DNA of 64,000 nucleotides from Ashinkailepas kermadecensis (GCA_034440615.1 JAOTOM010005136.1:385001-449000); one strand, 5' to 3'. Counted from the first letter of the stretch, positions 34,031 to 46,487 are shown. Notes: a model not told the origin generated them from the sequence alone. Program-made: numbers and translations.

Positions 34031-34889
34031 CAAAGTTGTGATGAAAGGGTGCTCCCCGCCACATTCTCTGATTCAGGTATCACCATGCAACCACCACCAA
34101 TTGTCCCCAGTTTGTACAAACGATAAAGTCTCCCTCACCCAGACATCCGACAGCATTTGATAGGACCTTCCCCTTCAATTTTTGTAATGTCTTGGTATAG
34201 ATCAAACACTCAGGCGACAGCCTGCTGTTTTCGATCTTCCGTGCATGACAAGGGCATTCGTTCGTCTCCATGCGAGCTGTTTTCAGGTGGTCGCACAATC
34301 CGTTTGGCAGGACGTCCTCATTTCTGGTCGTGAGTTGTTAGCTTCTGGCATGTCAGCAAGCTTCTGGCATTAATTTTAGTTGAGTAAGCTATGGCATATC
34401 GTTACAGGTTGGCTTATGGTTGGAAGCTCTTTATTCGGAACATTTACATTGTATCGTGAAAATTGTTGGGTTACCTTCCTTTGGGTTACCAATACTTTTA
34501 GAGGTATTTATAGGAATCTTTGCTACTTAGGTACGTCCTACACATACCATAGAGTACGATTAATTTGGGAATATTTGAGCTAATAACTGCAAATATTTAG
34601 ATCATCTACTCTTCGTTCCACTCTCGTCGCCGTACATAATCCTCAACGCCAATAAGCATGGACTAATTTTAACTGCGCCGTTGCATCTTGGGACTCAGCG
34701 TCATTTATGCCCCGATATTTGTATGCATGTCGAAATGTATGCATCTAGATACACTTGTCCACAGAAACACGATTGGTCACATTCGATAGGGAAATCAGAA
34801 AGCTGGTCCGGTCTGCATATGAATTGGCTCTAAGCAACTATGAAGCCGTCTGACTGGCAGACTGGGTATACCCGAGATCAAGCTTCATT
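34031..34889. other. non-coding DNA
   Basis: Nothing recognised. Confidence 0.45.
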
Positions 34890-35310
34890 TGATAGGAGAC
34901 CAGTTGGTTCCTCGCCCTGGGAGACTAAGATTGAGACTCTGAAGCCAGGACGCTGAGAGGCCAGGAGTCTTCTGACTGAGACATCAGGTAGCCCAGTAAG
35001 GTGGAAAATCAAACGACTGCTCTAAGGGATGAGGTGGTTCCACCTGATAAAGACCAGGTGGCTCTACCAGCCAGGAGGTTGTATAACTTCTCCTGATGGG
35101 AGACCAGGCGGATGTATGTTCTGTGAGACCAGGCAACTCCACCCAGTCGGATACCAGACAGCTCCCCTACCGGGAGACCAGGCGGATGTTCTGAGATACC
35201 AGGCAAATCTACCGGTCGGAGATCAGACAGCTCCTCATGTGGGAGACCAGACGGATGTTCTGAGAGACTAGGTGGCCAAGAGACTCGAGGTGCTCATCCG
35301 AATGCTTCCA
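34890..35310. repeat. minisatellite, 69-bp unit, first block
   Basis: GGGAGACCAGGCGGATGT-type units; GGGAGACCA at 35172 and 35241 gives a period of 69 bp. The left copies are degenerate. The right edge runs into AGGTGGCC, ACTCGAGG and TGCTCATCCGAA, a flank also present after the second block. Confidence 0.88.
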
Positions 35311-35725
35311 ATGCTTCTGTCACATAATGAGGAGGTGCATGGGCATATCAAGGGGATAATCAATAATACCGGGGGAGCATTGGGGTATGCAAAAAGGAAT
35401 AGCCGAGTAGCGGAGAGGAGCTATGGAGAGTTTGCAAAACGAATCTCATCTTAAGCTCTTCAACGTTCCAAAGTACTATCTCAAAGACTCTCACAAAGAG
35501 AGTGACTGGAAATAACTGAGCGAGTATTTGAGCATTCAGGATAGTGTGTTGGAGGCAGTATGGGGTGTGGGGTGTCTAAGAATATATTGCTAGTATTAAG
35601 GGGAATATTTGTGGAAATTCTTGACGAGGTATTTTGAGGAGTCGAAGCAGTAAAAAATGGGAGATTCGCTTCTGTTAACTCTCCATAGCTCCCAAAAGAG
35701 TTAATTTTGATCTCAGTGCTGAGAG
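35311..35725. other. unique spacer between two related arrays
   Basis: AG-rich unique sequence, nothing recognised. Confidence 0.5.
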
Positions 35726-36030
35726 ACCAAACAACTCACCCGGCCGGAGATCACACAGCTCCCCTGGCGGGAGACCAGGCAACTCCATCCGGTCGGGGAC
35801 CAGACAGATCCCCTGAAGAGACCAGGCGGATGTTTGGGAGACCAGGAAACTCCACTCGGTCGCAAATCAGACAGCTCCCCTGATAAGAGACCAGGCGGAT
35901 GTTCTAAGAGACCATGCAACTCCATCGGTCGGATATCCGACAGCTCCCGTGGTGGGAGACCAGGCGGATGTTCTGCGAGACCAGGTGGCCGAAACACTCG
36001 AAGTGCTCATCTGAACGGCAGAGTAGCCGA
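35726..36030. repeat. minisatellite, 69-bp unit, second block
   Basis: Same family as the 34.9-35.3 kb block (AGACCAGG at 35819 and 35888, 69 bp). It ends in the same right flank (AGGTGGCC, ACTCGAAG, TGCTCATCTGAA, 35982-36016). Confidence 0.9.
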
Positions 36031-36265
36031 CCACTCCCGGCAAGTGCTCCGGTGGCCCCCCAGTCACAAAACACTTGGACAGTGCCGGAATCCGCGGCCA
36101 CCGCCGCTGATTAGTTCCATTGATTCCATGTTTTCCGGTCGCCGGCAGCTAATCTGGGCGGCTGATTATGCGGCGGCGGCGCCGGAGACGAACGGCTCCC
36201 CGGGGATGGGGGCTGGCCCTGCACCACTGCCCGGCATCATAGGCCACGTCGGGGAGGGGGACAAT
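36031..36265. other. GC-rich spacer
   Basis: CpG-rich, with GCGGCGGCGGCGCC. Nothing coding recognised. Confidence 0.45.
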
Positions 36266-36975
36266 CCTCTTGAGAGAGGGCGGGATGGCAGCACGGTCCG
36301 ATACCACAGGTCACATCAAGAGAGGGACAACTCCCTTGGGAGAGACCGGTATCAAGACACTGTTAAATATCACAGGCCACATCGAGAGAGGGACAACTCC
36401 CTCAGAAGAGACCGGTATGAAAACACTGCCAGATATCACAGACTGCGTTAGAGAGAGGCACAACTCCCTCAGGAGAGACCGGTATGGCAATACTGTCAGA
36501 TATCACAGGTCACATCGAGAGAGGGACAGCTCCCTCGGGAGAGACCGGTATCAAGACACTGTTAGATATCACAGGCCACATCGAGAGAGGCACAACTCCC
36601 TCGGGAGAGACCGGTATGACAACACTGTCAGATATCACAGGCGACATCGAGAGAGGCACAACTCCCTCGGGAGAGACCGGTATGACAACAATGTTAGATA
36701 TCACAGATTGCGTCAGAGAGACACGACCACAACTCCCTCAGGAGAGACCGGCATGACAATATTGTCAGATATCACAGGCCACATTGAGAGAGGCACAACT
36801 CTTTCAGGAGATACCGGTATGACAACACTGTCAGATATCACAGGCCACATCGAGAGAGGCACAACTCCCTCAGGAGTGACCGGTATGACAACGCTGTCAG
36901 GTATCACAGACTGCGTCAGAGAGACACGACCCCCAGGAGAAGGTCGACCAAGCAACATTGCCCGGCCCCGGCATC
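36266..36975. repeat. minisatellite, 66-bp unit, about 10-11 copies
   Basis: TCGAGAGAGG at 36581 and 36647 gives 66 bp. Units carry CAACTCCCTC, GAGACCGGTATGA and CAGATATCACAG. Stop-free in several frames because 66 is a multiple of three. Confidence 0.93.
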
Positions 36976-37194
36976 ACAGACCACGTCAGTAGGGCACAAC
37001 TCCCGCAGGATGGGAACTGTACATGACAACTTCCTGCAGGAATGAAGGTGCTGTCCACCACCAGAGGCGCACAATTTGTCAACTGTTTCCTGCACGGAAA
37101 CGAGTTGTAAGCTGCAATTGTGAAGTCGTAAGCTGCAAGCAATTTCCGACCTTCGCCGTTAATTTACATGATAAGCATGGTGCTTTACTTTGAA
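36976..37194. other. non-coding spacer
   Basis: Nothing recognised. Confidence 0.4.
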
Positions 37195-37225
37195 GTCAAG
37201 GAAGCAGTTTCGCTGCTTCCTTGAC
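37195..37225. repeat. perfect hairpin, 13-bp arms, 5-nt loop
   Basis: GTCAAGGAAGCAG (37195-37207), loop TTTCG, exact complement 37213-37225. It stands alone in unique sequence. Confidence 0.9.
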
Positions 37226-39737
37226 AACACTTTGCCTTCAGACCTGTCTCGTAAGAGAAAGAAAATCAAACAGGGCAGTCCCACGAGGATGTAAGCAATC
37301 GAGGATCGTAATGTGCAGCGCGGTCTGTGAGTCTCTATAGAAAGAAGACAATTAGGTTGGTGCCGTCAACATAAACTATGCAGGCACCTGGGGTGTGCGA
37401 TAAATGAATACAAATGCGAAGAATGCAACGAATGTTGTAACTTGTACTCATTGGTGCTTACGAAGGCTTTTTCCATTGTCGAACCTTCAAGCGAACGAAG
37501 CGTATGCCTCATGATGTTCTCGTGACTTCTGTCGCTTACAAGTAGGCAGCTTTGTGCACCTGTGCCCACCACTATCCAGAGACTGGTGGACTTGGATCAT
37601 GGGCAATTCATCAAATTTAGCGGTCAAGCAAAATATTATGTTTCATTCTTATATCCATACCATTCTTTTCATACCCAGAGAAGCGGCGTAATAAGGTAAT
37701 AGTCAAAATTGTCTCCACGCCAACGATGGTCGTCCGTAGAAGGGTTTTCGGCTGAATTCGTTACTTGTTACAGCAACCTGTGTTGCTGCAGTTGTTTCAG
37801 CGGATTGTCCATGACTTAATTCGCTCTTGAGGACGTGACCGGTTAACGGAAGTCCACTACGCCCATGTCTCGGGAACTTGGCTGGATTTGACCTTACAGC
37901 AGAGTGCGTCTGCGGTGTTGCGGTGTTGCGTGGCCGACGACAGCACCGTGTGTGACCCTGCACACGAGCGCCGGCGAAACAGATCCAGCTCCCGCGATTC
38001 TCGAAAGGACCGGTCAGCTCGCCAGTTGCAGCAGATAGCCTCGGTGAGCGACTGCCTGTGCCCGTCAGAAGCGGGTTATGCCTCAACTTCGTGACAGGCT
38101 CGATTAGCAAGTTTGCTGCAGACGTCCAGCGGCCGTCCTCTGAGCCCATCGACCAGCGACGATCTCGACCGCCGGCCAGTGTTTGGGTTCAGTGGCTCGA
38201 GTCGCAGGCAAAAGGCCTTCCCGGTCGATTCTGGCCAGCCACAGTGCGGTAATGGAACGGAAATTATAGGGTATCGGCATCACCGAGCCACCGCACGCAG
38301 TGCTGAATGGCACAAGCTCGACGCCATATCGCACTGCGGCTTCCCTTCACTGAGCTCGACCCTGGTCCTGGTCCTATGCACTGAGCCAAGCCTTCGATTT
38401 GGTCTCCGTCAATGATTCAATCCATGGACTGTGGTCGGTGTCCTGTGCATGTCGTTATTTCTATGACTGTGGCCCACCTCTGCGAAAGGGACCACACCTC
38501 TCGCCACCAACACGGACCGGCTTCTGCGACTGGGAGCACACCCCTCGCCACCGACACGCCCCGGCTCTGCGCGCCGGAAGCCGTGAGCCAGACACGTCGC
38601 TTCCGTGTTGCCCGGCTCTCCGCGCGCCGGCAGACGTGAGCGGGTCGCTCCGCGGCCGCTCTCGTCATTAGCGCCGCGTAGATGAGCCGATCGCTGGCCC
38701 CGCCGCGGCCAAGTGTCCGGGCCATTACCGCGCGGACACCACGGACGCAGACACAGACACAGACGCATGGTGGCCGTGTCGGAGGCGAGATCGGCAGTGT
38801 GTGCCGTCCGGCGCGGGCCGCCCCTCGTCCACCCCCGGCCAGCCTCGCCCCCCCCCCCTCCGTCTGGCGCTAGATTGCTGCAGATGGTATCTGGCCGGCG
38901 GGGACCGTCTGGTGCGGGAAGTGGGATAGATGGATTCCCGTGTCGTGTGAGCTACAAACTACGGCCCTGATACACACGTTCGGCGCGTGAGAAGACGGCT
39001 GAATTATGGCCGGACGAGATGCATTGTTGAAACCCACGAGGTGGAAAAAGGACTCGTCTCAGGCACGCACGCAGATCACGGCATGTGTTTTATGCGATCA
39101 TCATATAATTATTTTAAAAGTGCATTATCGGGTTCATCTCTGTCGTAGTATCATTTCAAAGGTGTCCATTCCTGTCGTTTTTATATTCAACTCAACCAAC
39201 CTCGCAACACAAGCATGGTAAATCAGTTGACATGCTCATCAGCATGTCGTGGCCCAATTTCAACAACAATGGCGTCGCTTGGCCACGTAGTCCTCTGCGG
39301 TATATATATATATATATACACTGCTCCACATCTGGCACAGCACCATGCAATTCAATTAAGCTCGCAACAATTAAATATGGAATGTCTGGCACACAGAAGT
39401 GCCTGATAAACAATTGTCACCTGCTTTCCTTTCATGGGAGAATAGAAGAAAATTAAGGGAACGGGACATGTCTCCACCCCACACCCACCCCACCCCCATC
39501 CCCATCCAGCGATTTCAACCATGCCTTACCAAAGCAACACATGCCCGAGGTGACACTGGGAGAATGTTTCCCTTACCAAAGCAATAGCACCGCGCCAATG
39601 ACACCACCTGTCAGCAACGTGCGTGCGCTAAGCAGCAAAAGTAACCAACTATGACACCTCTGAAGTGATTTCGACGCCACGGCAACGGTTTTTTTTTATT
39701 CCAGTGAAACTCTCCGTTTTCCATCCCTCACCCATGC
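37226..39737. other. non-coding DNA with a CpG-rich stretch
   Basis: 37880-38960 is GC- and CpG-rich and could be an unmethylated or promoter-like region, but no exon was recognised. A short TA run lies at about 39301-39318. Overlapping frames at 38399-38768 on both strands are composition effects. Confidence 0.4.
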
Positions 39738-40765
39738 TCCGCCTCCCCCAGTCTCGTGCCCTGCCTGCTCCGGTCTGATGCCCTGCCTACCCCGGTCCTA
39801 TGCTCCGCCTCCCCCAGTCTCGTGCCCTGCCTGCTCCGGTCTGATGCCCTGCCTGCTCCGGTCTGATGCCCTGCCTGCTCCGGTCTGATGCCCTGCCTGC
39901 TCCGGTCTGATGCCCTGCCTGCTCCGGTCTGATGCCCTGCCTGCTCCGGTCTGATGCCCTGCCTGCCCCGGTCTGATGCCCTGCCTGCCCCGGTCTGATG
40001 CCCTGCCTGCTCCGGTCTGATGCCCTGCCTGCTCCGGTCTGATGCCCTGCCTGCCCCGGTCTGATGCCCTGCCTGCTCCGGTCTGATGCCCTGCCTGCTC
40101 CGGTCTGATGCCCTGCCTACCCCGGTCCTATGCTCTGCCTGCCCCTGTCCCATGCTCTGCCTGCCCCGGTCCTATGCTCTGCCTGCCCCTGTCCCATGCT
40201 CTGCCTGCCCCGGTCCTATGCTCTGCCTGCCCCGGTCCCACGCTCTGCCTGCCCCGGTCCTATGCTCTGCCTGCCACAGTCCCATGCCCTGCCTACCCCG
40301 GTCCTATGCTCTGCCTGCCACAGTCCCATGCTCTGCCTGCCCCAGTCCTATGCTCTGCCTGCCCCGGTCCCATGCTCTGCCTGCCCCTGTCCCATGCTCT
40401 GCCTGCCCCTGTCCCATGCTCTGCCTGCCCCGGTCCTATGCTCTGCCTGCCCCTGTCCCATGCTCTGCCTGCCCCTGTCCTATGCTCTGCCTGCCACAGT
40501 CCCATGCTCTGCCTGCCCCGGTCCTATGCTCTGCCTGCCCCGGTCCCATGCTCTGCCTGCCCCGGTCCTATGCTCTGCCTGCCACAGTCCCATGCTCTGC
40601 CTGCCCCTGTCCCATGCTCTGCCTGCCCCGGTCCTATGCTCTGCCTGCCACAGTCCCATGCTCTGCCTGCCCCTGTCCCATGCTCTGCCTGCCCCGGTCC
40701 CATGCTCTGCCTGCCCCGGTCCCACGCTCTGCCTGCCCCGGTCCCATGCTCTGCCTTCCCCGACC
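39738..40765. repeat. minisatellite, 22-bp unit, about 46 copies in two blocks
   Basis: The unit TGCCCTGCCTGCTCCGGTCT plus two bases fills most of 39738-40125. From there on a variant TGCTCTGCCTGCCCCGGTCC takes over to 40765. The switch is abrupt. Because 22 is not a multiple of three, three units (66 bp) form a frame-neutral block, which keeps every frame open. Confidence 0.96.
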
Positions 40766-42635
40766 ACGAACAATTTCCCATTCCAACACCTTCGGGCTTC
40801 GAATACAGAGAATGAATTCGAAAGAGAAATAAATGCACTCTGCGTTTCATCACCGAGAGGAGTCTCGCTACCTCGCGGGAGAAATCCGCCGGGGTGGCAC
40901 TCGACGCCCTGTGTCGGTTCGAATTCTGTGAGAGATGTGGGGCGTCTGAAGTGCGGTGCAACAGAACGCGCCCGCCCAGTCATTGAGGAGGGGTCGGCGT
41001 CGCTTGGTGCGGCGGCGCCGACAATTGGATTAGCGCCACCTCTTGCATACACATGAAAGCATCGTTTGATCTTGTTTGGTGCGCCATCGCTGTCGCCTCG
41101 TCACTCGGGCTTGCCTTGTTTCTTGCCGCGCCAAATCAGCTAATTGAGTTGGCATCTGCTGTCCTCCCTATGTGCGTGTGGGTGTGTGTGTGTGTGTCTG
41201 CCTGCCTGTGCGAAGAGGAGGGGAAGGAGGGTGGTGACAAGGTGTTGTGTGTGTGTGCGCGTCGTGGTGGAAAAGTTACATTGGTCATGATCACTGTTGG
41301 AAAATAGTCCGTTTTTGGTTTGTTGTCGTCCAAACAATAATCTCCTCCGGAAAGTTATCCCTCCTTTTCTTGCCGGTGAGTTTATTGGCGCTGTTTGACA
41401 ATGACTGCTACTTTGCTGATCATCGGTAAAATGTCCTGAGCTCACCGGAAAATACAAGAAAAAGAATGTCCGATATTACAAAGGGGAGGAAAATCATTCC
41501 TCTCGGCCATCAATGACCAATATTTTCCATCTCCACATCCACCATACCAAACATGAATCCAACCCTGATCGTGACCTGCGGTGGACTGTGTCGGGACAGG
41601 GCGTAGTTAGAGCTAGCTGGGCCGGAAGAGTTCGGATCTCGATATCACACCGCTATGAGTTTTCGGGTTTCGGAACTTCCATGCCTCGGAGAGAGCAGGA
41701 CATGTCGTGAGGAGCTACACCTCTCAATTTGAGCATCAGCTGTAGGACCTTGCATTGAATTAGTTAACAGGAGATGAGGATTAGCCAATTATTTTCAGGC
41801 CCATGTGCTCTCGGGCACACCGATAAATTATTTGCATGGTGATTGTTGCAAACCAGCGCCGAAGATCGTCAGCAACCGATTTCGTTTGAGATGCTTGGTG
41901 CTTCTGCCGAAACAACCGAATGTCGATTTTGTAGCCGTTTTGAAATTGATATTGCTATCATAATTCCTAAATCAGCACAGCACCCGTGATGTCTAAATTC
42001 GTATTGTAGCTGCTTGAAAACGAAAACCATGCCTCAATAATCGAACTCAGCATAAACTATGATAACCTAGCTTATCCTACCCTAACCTAATCTGATTTAA
42101 CTTAGCCCAATCTACCTTCACTTTAGTATTAGGTATTATTATACTGCATGGGGCACAAAACACCTCGCATCCATTATTGATTCCCTAGGACAACATTTAG
42201 TTATTGCTATTGCTGCATTGCTACTACTTTTAACTTACTGGTCCGTTTTCGCACCGCCCCATTGATCTGATGGTTCACAATAACAACAAATACTGGCCGT
42301 TTTCGACCGTGAGCTAGCCAGCCTGTTGGTCAATATGGGTGGTGAGAGTCCGAAGAAGTGAGAGGAATGAACACAGCAAGATCTCAAGTCAGTTTATTTC
42401 ACGCAACGTCTAATGAATTACGATGTCTGGTGGGAGGAAGGGGTGAGCCACCGCTGGCCCCCGTGTGTATCATATATGTAAACATGGAACGGGTATATTA
42501 CCTCAACGCGACTTAGCTGCAAGCATTAGTCGGGCTGCCAGATCCAGAATGCAGCAGCACAAAGTATCTCTGAATGGAAATCATTCAAATCCTGCCTCCG
42601 CCGTTTGAACATAATCGTGCTGCACCCGCTCCATA
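40766..42635. other. non-coding DNA with a GT microsatellite
   Basis: A GT-rich run lies at about 41165-41200. CCTAACCTAA words occur near 42080. No gene recognised. Confidence 0.45.
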
Positions 42636-42900
42636 CTCCCGCGTGGCCTGGACGGACATTAGCTGACCGCTGGTTCCCTACTCCCGCGTGGCCGGGACGG
42701 ACGTCAGCTGACCGCTGGTTCCCTACTCCCGCGTGGCCGGGACGGACATTAACTGACCGCTGGTTCCCTACTCCCGCGTGGCCGGGACGGACATTAACTG
42801 ACCGCTGGTTCCCTACTCCCGCGTGGCCGGGACGGACATTAGCTGACCGCTGGTTCCCTACTCCCGCGTGGCCGGGACGGACATTAACTGACCGCCGGCT
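42636..42900. repeat. minisatellite, 45-bp unit, six copies
   Basis: TGACCGCTGG at 42664, 42709 and 42754 (45 bp), with CTCCCGCGTGGCCGGGACGG between. Confidence 0.95.
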
Positions 42901-43190
42901 CGACTCGCCGGTGACTGATGAACTGCTCGGTATCTTGTGAGCCGGTCGCCGGACACGGCCGCTGGGGTGTCCGCGCGGTATGTGTGACGCGCCCCGCAGC
43001 GGCGCGGCACTGCCGATCGCAGCGTTCCCGCCGGCGGGTATATGCCGGGTCGGCCCCGTCACGCGGCGGCCTGGCCACACTGACAGATCGGTGTTGTCGG
43101 CCGCCGCTCCCTCCCATTGATCATCGGACGTGTGTCGCCCATTTAGACCCTCACCAGACTCGGTAGCCCGTGGAACCTCGGTAGCTCTTG
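42901..43190. other. GC-rich spacer
   Basis: Nothing coding recognised. Confidence 0.4.
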
Positions 43191-43790
43191 GCTTCCACTA
43201 GACCTCGGCAGCACGGTGTCACCCACTCAGACCTCGGTAGCCCGTGTGTCGCTTACTCAGACCTCGGTAGCTCCGTTCCCTCAGACCTCGGCAGCACGTG
43301 TGTCGCCCACTCAGACCTCGGTAGCTCGTGTGTCGCTTACTCAGGCCTCGGTAGCTCGTGTGGCTTCCACTCAGACCTCGGCAGCACGTGTGTCACCCAC
43401 TCAGACCTCGGTAGCTCGCGTGTCGCCTACTCAGACCTCGGTAGCTCGCGTGTCGCTTACTCAGACCTCGGTAGCTCGTGTGTCGCTTACTCAGGCCTCG
43501 GTAGCTCGTGTGGCTTCCACTCAGACCTCGGCAGCACGTGTGTCACCCACTCAGACCTCGGTAGCTCGCGTGTCGCCTACTCAGACCTCGGTAGCTCGCG
43601 TACTCAGACCTCGGTAGCTGCGTGTCGCTTACTCAGACCTCGGTAGCTCGTGTGGCTTCCACTCAGACCTCGGTAGCTCGTGTGGCTTCCACTCAGACCT
43701 CGGCAGCTCGTGCGTCGCTCACTCAGTTCTTGGCAGCTCATGTGTCGTCCACTGAGTTCACGGCAGCTAGTACTCAGACCCCCGCAGCTC
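43191..43790. repeat. minisatellite, 30-bp unit, about 19 copies
   Basis: ACCTCGGTAG recurs every 30 bp (43231, 43261 and on), with one or two shortened units near 43590-43620. Variants GTGTGTCGCTTACTC and GTGTGGCTTCCACTC alternate in a repeated pattern. Confidence 0.94.
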
Positions 43791-43799
43791 GTGTGTCGT

Positions 43800-44135
43800 T
43801 CTGGCTCAAGCCCCAGGAGCTGGTGTGCCGGACAGGTTCAGACCCCAGGAGCTGGTGTGCCGGACAGGTTCAGACCCCAGGAGCTGGTGTGCTCAGACCC
43901 CAGGAGCTGGTGTGCTCAGACCCCAGGAGCTTGTGCGCTCAGACCCCAGGAGTTGGTGTGAAGGACCGGCTCAGACCCCTGGATCTGGTGTGCAGGACCG
44001 GCTCAGACCCCAGGAGCTGGTGTGCCGGACCGGTGCATACCCCCCAGGAGCTGGCGTGCCGGACTGGCTCAGACCCCAGCAGCTGGCGTGTCGAACTGGC
44101 TCAGACCCCAGCAGCTGGTGTGTCGAGCCGTTTCA
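43800..44135. repeat. minisatellite, mixed 32-bp and 23-bp units
   Basis: AGGAGCTGG occurs at 43815, 43847, 43879 (32 bp), then 43902 and 43925 (23 bp), then 32-bp-like units again. The short unit is the long one lacking GCCGGACAG. Confidence 0.9.
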
Positions 44136-44540
44136 GAACGTCTGCCTGGACGACGGCCGGAGCGCGAGAATGTTGCCGGCGTCAGGGGGACTGTGGAGTG
44201 TCGCAGTGTATGAACAACGACGTCGGAGGCTGCCGCAGAATCTCATCAGTGTCAGTTGCGGCCGCCGTCGCCTTCAGTCGTTGTCACCGTAAGTCCCAGC
44301 ACAATAGCGCCGCGGCGCTCACGGGCCCGCTCGATGATCTGGGCCGATCCCCATCTTTCTGGAATCCCACCAACTATTCAGCGCCTGGTAGCTGTCGTGC
44401 TGTGATCACCCACTCGACAAGACCCAGCTGCCCTGTCGGATACAGCTGTGCCAGGATCGTCTTCACCAGTTCAGCCTGTCGGCAACAGCTGTGCGACTCA
44501 TCTTCACGTGCCCAGCCTATCGGCGACAGATGTGGCAGGC
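44136..44540. other. non-coding spacer
   Basis: GC-rich, nothing recognised. Confidence 0.4.
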
Positions 44541-45600
44541 TCATCTTCACCTGCCGGTGACGGCTGTGCGGGGCTCATCTTCACCTGCCCAGCCTGTCGG
44601 TGACAGCTGTGCGAGGCTCATCTTCACCTGCCGGTGACGGCTGTGCGCGGCTCATCTTCACCTGTCCAGCCTATCGGTGGCAGTTGTGCGAGGCTCATCT
44701 TCACCTGTCCAGCCTATCGGTGTCAGTTGTGCGAGGCTCATCTTCACCTGTCCAGCCTGCCGGCGACTGCTGTGTCAGGCTCATCTTCACCTGTCCAGCC
44801 TATCGGTGGCAGTTGTGCGAGGCTCATCTTCACCTGTCCAGCCTATCGGTGTCAGTTGTGCGAGGCTCATCTTCACCTGTCCAGCCTGCCGGCGACAGCT
44901 GTGCGAGGCTCATCTTCACCTGTCCAGCCTGCCGGTGACAGCTGTGCGAGGCTCATCTTCACCTGTCCAGCCTGTCGGTGACAGCTGTGCGAGGCTCATC
45001 TTCACCTGTCCAGCCTGTCGGTGACAGCTGTGCGAGGCTCATCTTCACCTGTCCAGCCTGCCGGTGACAGCTGTGCGAGGCTCATCTTCACCTGTCCAGC
45101 CTGCCGGCGACTGCTGTGTGAGGCTCATCTTCACCTGTCCAGCCTATCGGTGGCAGTTGTGCGAGGCTCATCTTCACCTGTCCAGCCTGTCGGCGACAGC
45201 TGTGCGAGGCTCATCTTCACCTGTCCAGCCTGCCGGTGACAGCTGTGCGAGGCTCATCTTCACCTGTCCAGCCTGTCGGCGACAGCTGTGCGAGGCTCAT
45301 CTTCACCTGTCCAGCCTGTCGGCGATAGCTGTGCGGGGCTCATCTTCACCTTTCCAGCCTGCCGGTGACAGCTGTGGGGGGCTCATCTTCACCTGTCCAG
45401 CCTATCGGTGACGGCTGTGCGAGGCTCATCTTCACCTGTCCAGCCTGTCGGTGACAGCTGTGCGTGGCTCATCTTCACCTGTCCAGCCTGTCGGCGACTG
45501 CTGTGCGTGGCTCATCTTCACCTGTCCAGCCTGTCGGCGACAGCTGTGCGGGGCTCATCTTCACCTGTCCAGCCTATCGATGACAGCCGTGCGAGTATCA
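44541..45600. repeat. minisatellite, 43-bp unit, about 24 copies
   Basis: CATCTTCACC at 44911, 44954 and 44997 (43 bp). The left edge has shorter, diverged units. Three frames stay open because no unit phase contains a stop. Confidence 0.95.
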
Positions 45601-45664
45601 TTTTCTCTCGTCCACTGGCGCAAATTCGGCGCTGTGGGAAAGCTCGAGTGGTGTCGGGTGAGTG

Positions 45665-45722
45665 CATAGTGGTCCAAACGCATCATAGTGGTCCAAACGG
45701 ATCATGGTGGTCCAAACCGATC
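45665..45722. repeat. 19-bp triplication
   Basis: CATAGTGGTCCAAACG begins at 45665 and 45684, and a variant begins at 45703. Confidence 0.9.
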
Positions 45723-45966
45723 AGTGAAGGACCTTCAATCCTGGGGTATGTTTTACTTCGACTTAGGCTTTGATCCCAATATGTAGCATTCGATTAAGGA
45801 GTATCGACAATCCCAGTTGCAAACTCGAAGTTGAACTGAACACGTGGAACTATATAAGAATGTGTGCTCTTTCGAACGGTATGCCCAGTTTTTGTCAACT
45901 CGGTTTTGTTGTCTCTCAAATTGCTTACCCTAGTTATCCCGGAGATTCTTGTCGGGTTACCCCAAT
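45723..45966. other. non-coding spacer
   Basis: Nothing recognised. Confidence 0.4.
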
Positions 45967-46328
45967 CACGGGTGGATCCAGGAATTGTCATGGGGTACAT
46001 GTCCGGAGGGGCGCCACTTCGAAAGTGCCTGGCTGAAAACCTCGAGTGGGATGCACTCGAGCCTGCCGTAGGGGCGCCTTTTCATCTCGAAGGGGCGCCT
46101 CTGGCTGAAAAATTCGAGGAGGGTGCACTTGGGTCTTCCCGGAGGGGTACCTTTTCTTCCAAGGTGGTATCTTTTCGTGTTTCAGAGGGGCGCCTCTAGC
46201 TGAAGATTATAGGGTGGGGTGCATTCGAGCCTCTTTGAGGGGTGCCTTTTCCCGGCCGGAGGGGCGCCAACTCCCATGGGGGAGTGCACATGCCCCCAGT
46301 ACAGCCCTCCCCCTTGTACCCGCCTCTG
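45967..46328. mobile_element. hAT-type MITE, 362 bp, imperfect ends
   Basis: Left end CACGGGTGGATCCAGG; the right end, read in reverse complement, is CAGAGGCGGGTACAAGG. Both fit the hAT pattern. Flanks ACCCCAAT (45959-45966) and ACCACAGT (46329-46336) agree at six of eight bases, as an old 8-bp target duplication would. The interior repeats GGGGCGCC words. It is related to the fragment at 17330. Confidence 0.65.
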
Positions 46329-46423
46329 ACCACAGTTTACTTGCGCTGTTTTCTATCGTAGTTCACCATTATCCTTAGTGCCGGGCAATCACCTCACGAA
46401 TCGTTCCCACTACAACAATAGCA

Positions 46424-46487
46424 GTACGTGAACATTGTTCACGTACAATGTACAATGTTCATTGTACAATGTTCACTGAACATTGTA
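46424..46487. repeat. cluster of nested perfect palindromes
   Basis: Palindrome 1: 46424-46446, 11-bp arms, 1-nt centre (arm GTACGTGAACA). Palindrome 2: 46465-46487, 11-bp arms, 1-nt centre (arm TACAATGTTCA). Between them, GTACAATG (46443-46450) pairs with CATTGTAC (46460-46467). The word ACAATG or its complement is reused throughout. Confidence 0.92.

Noticed and set aside
39738..40765. CRISPR-like array
   Set aside because: Units are contiguous 22-bp repeats with no unique spacers, in a eukaryotic context.
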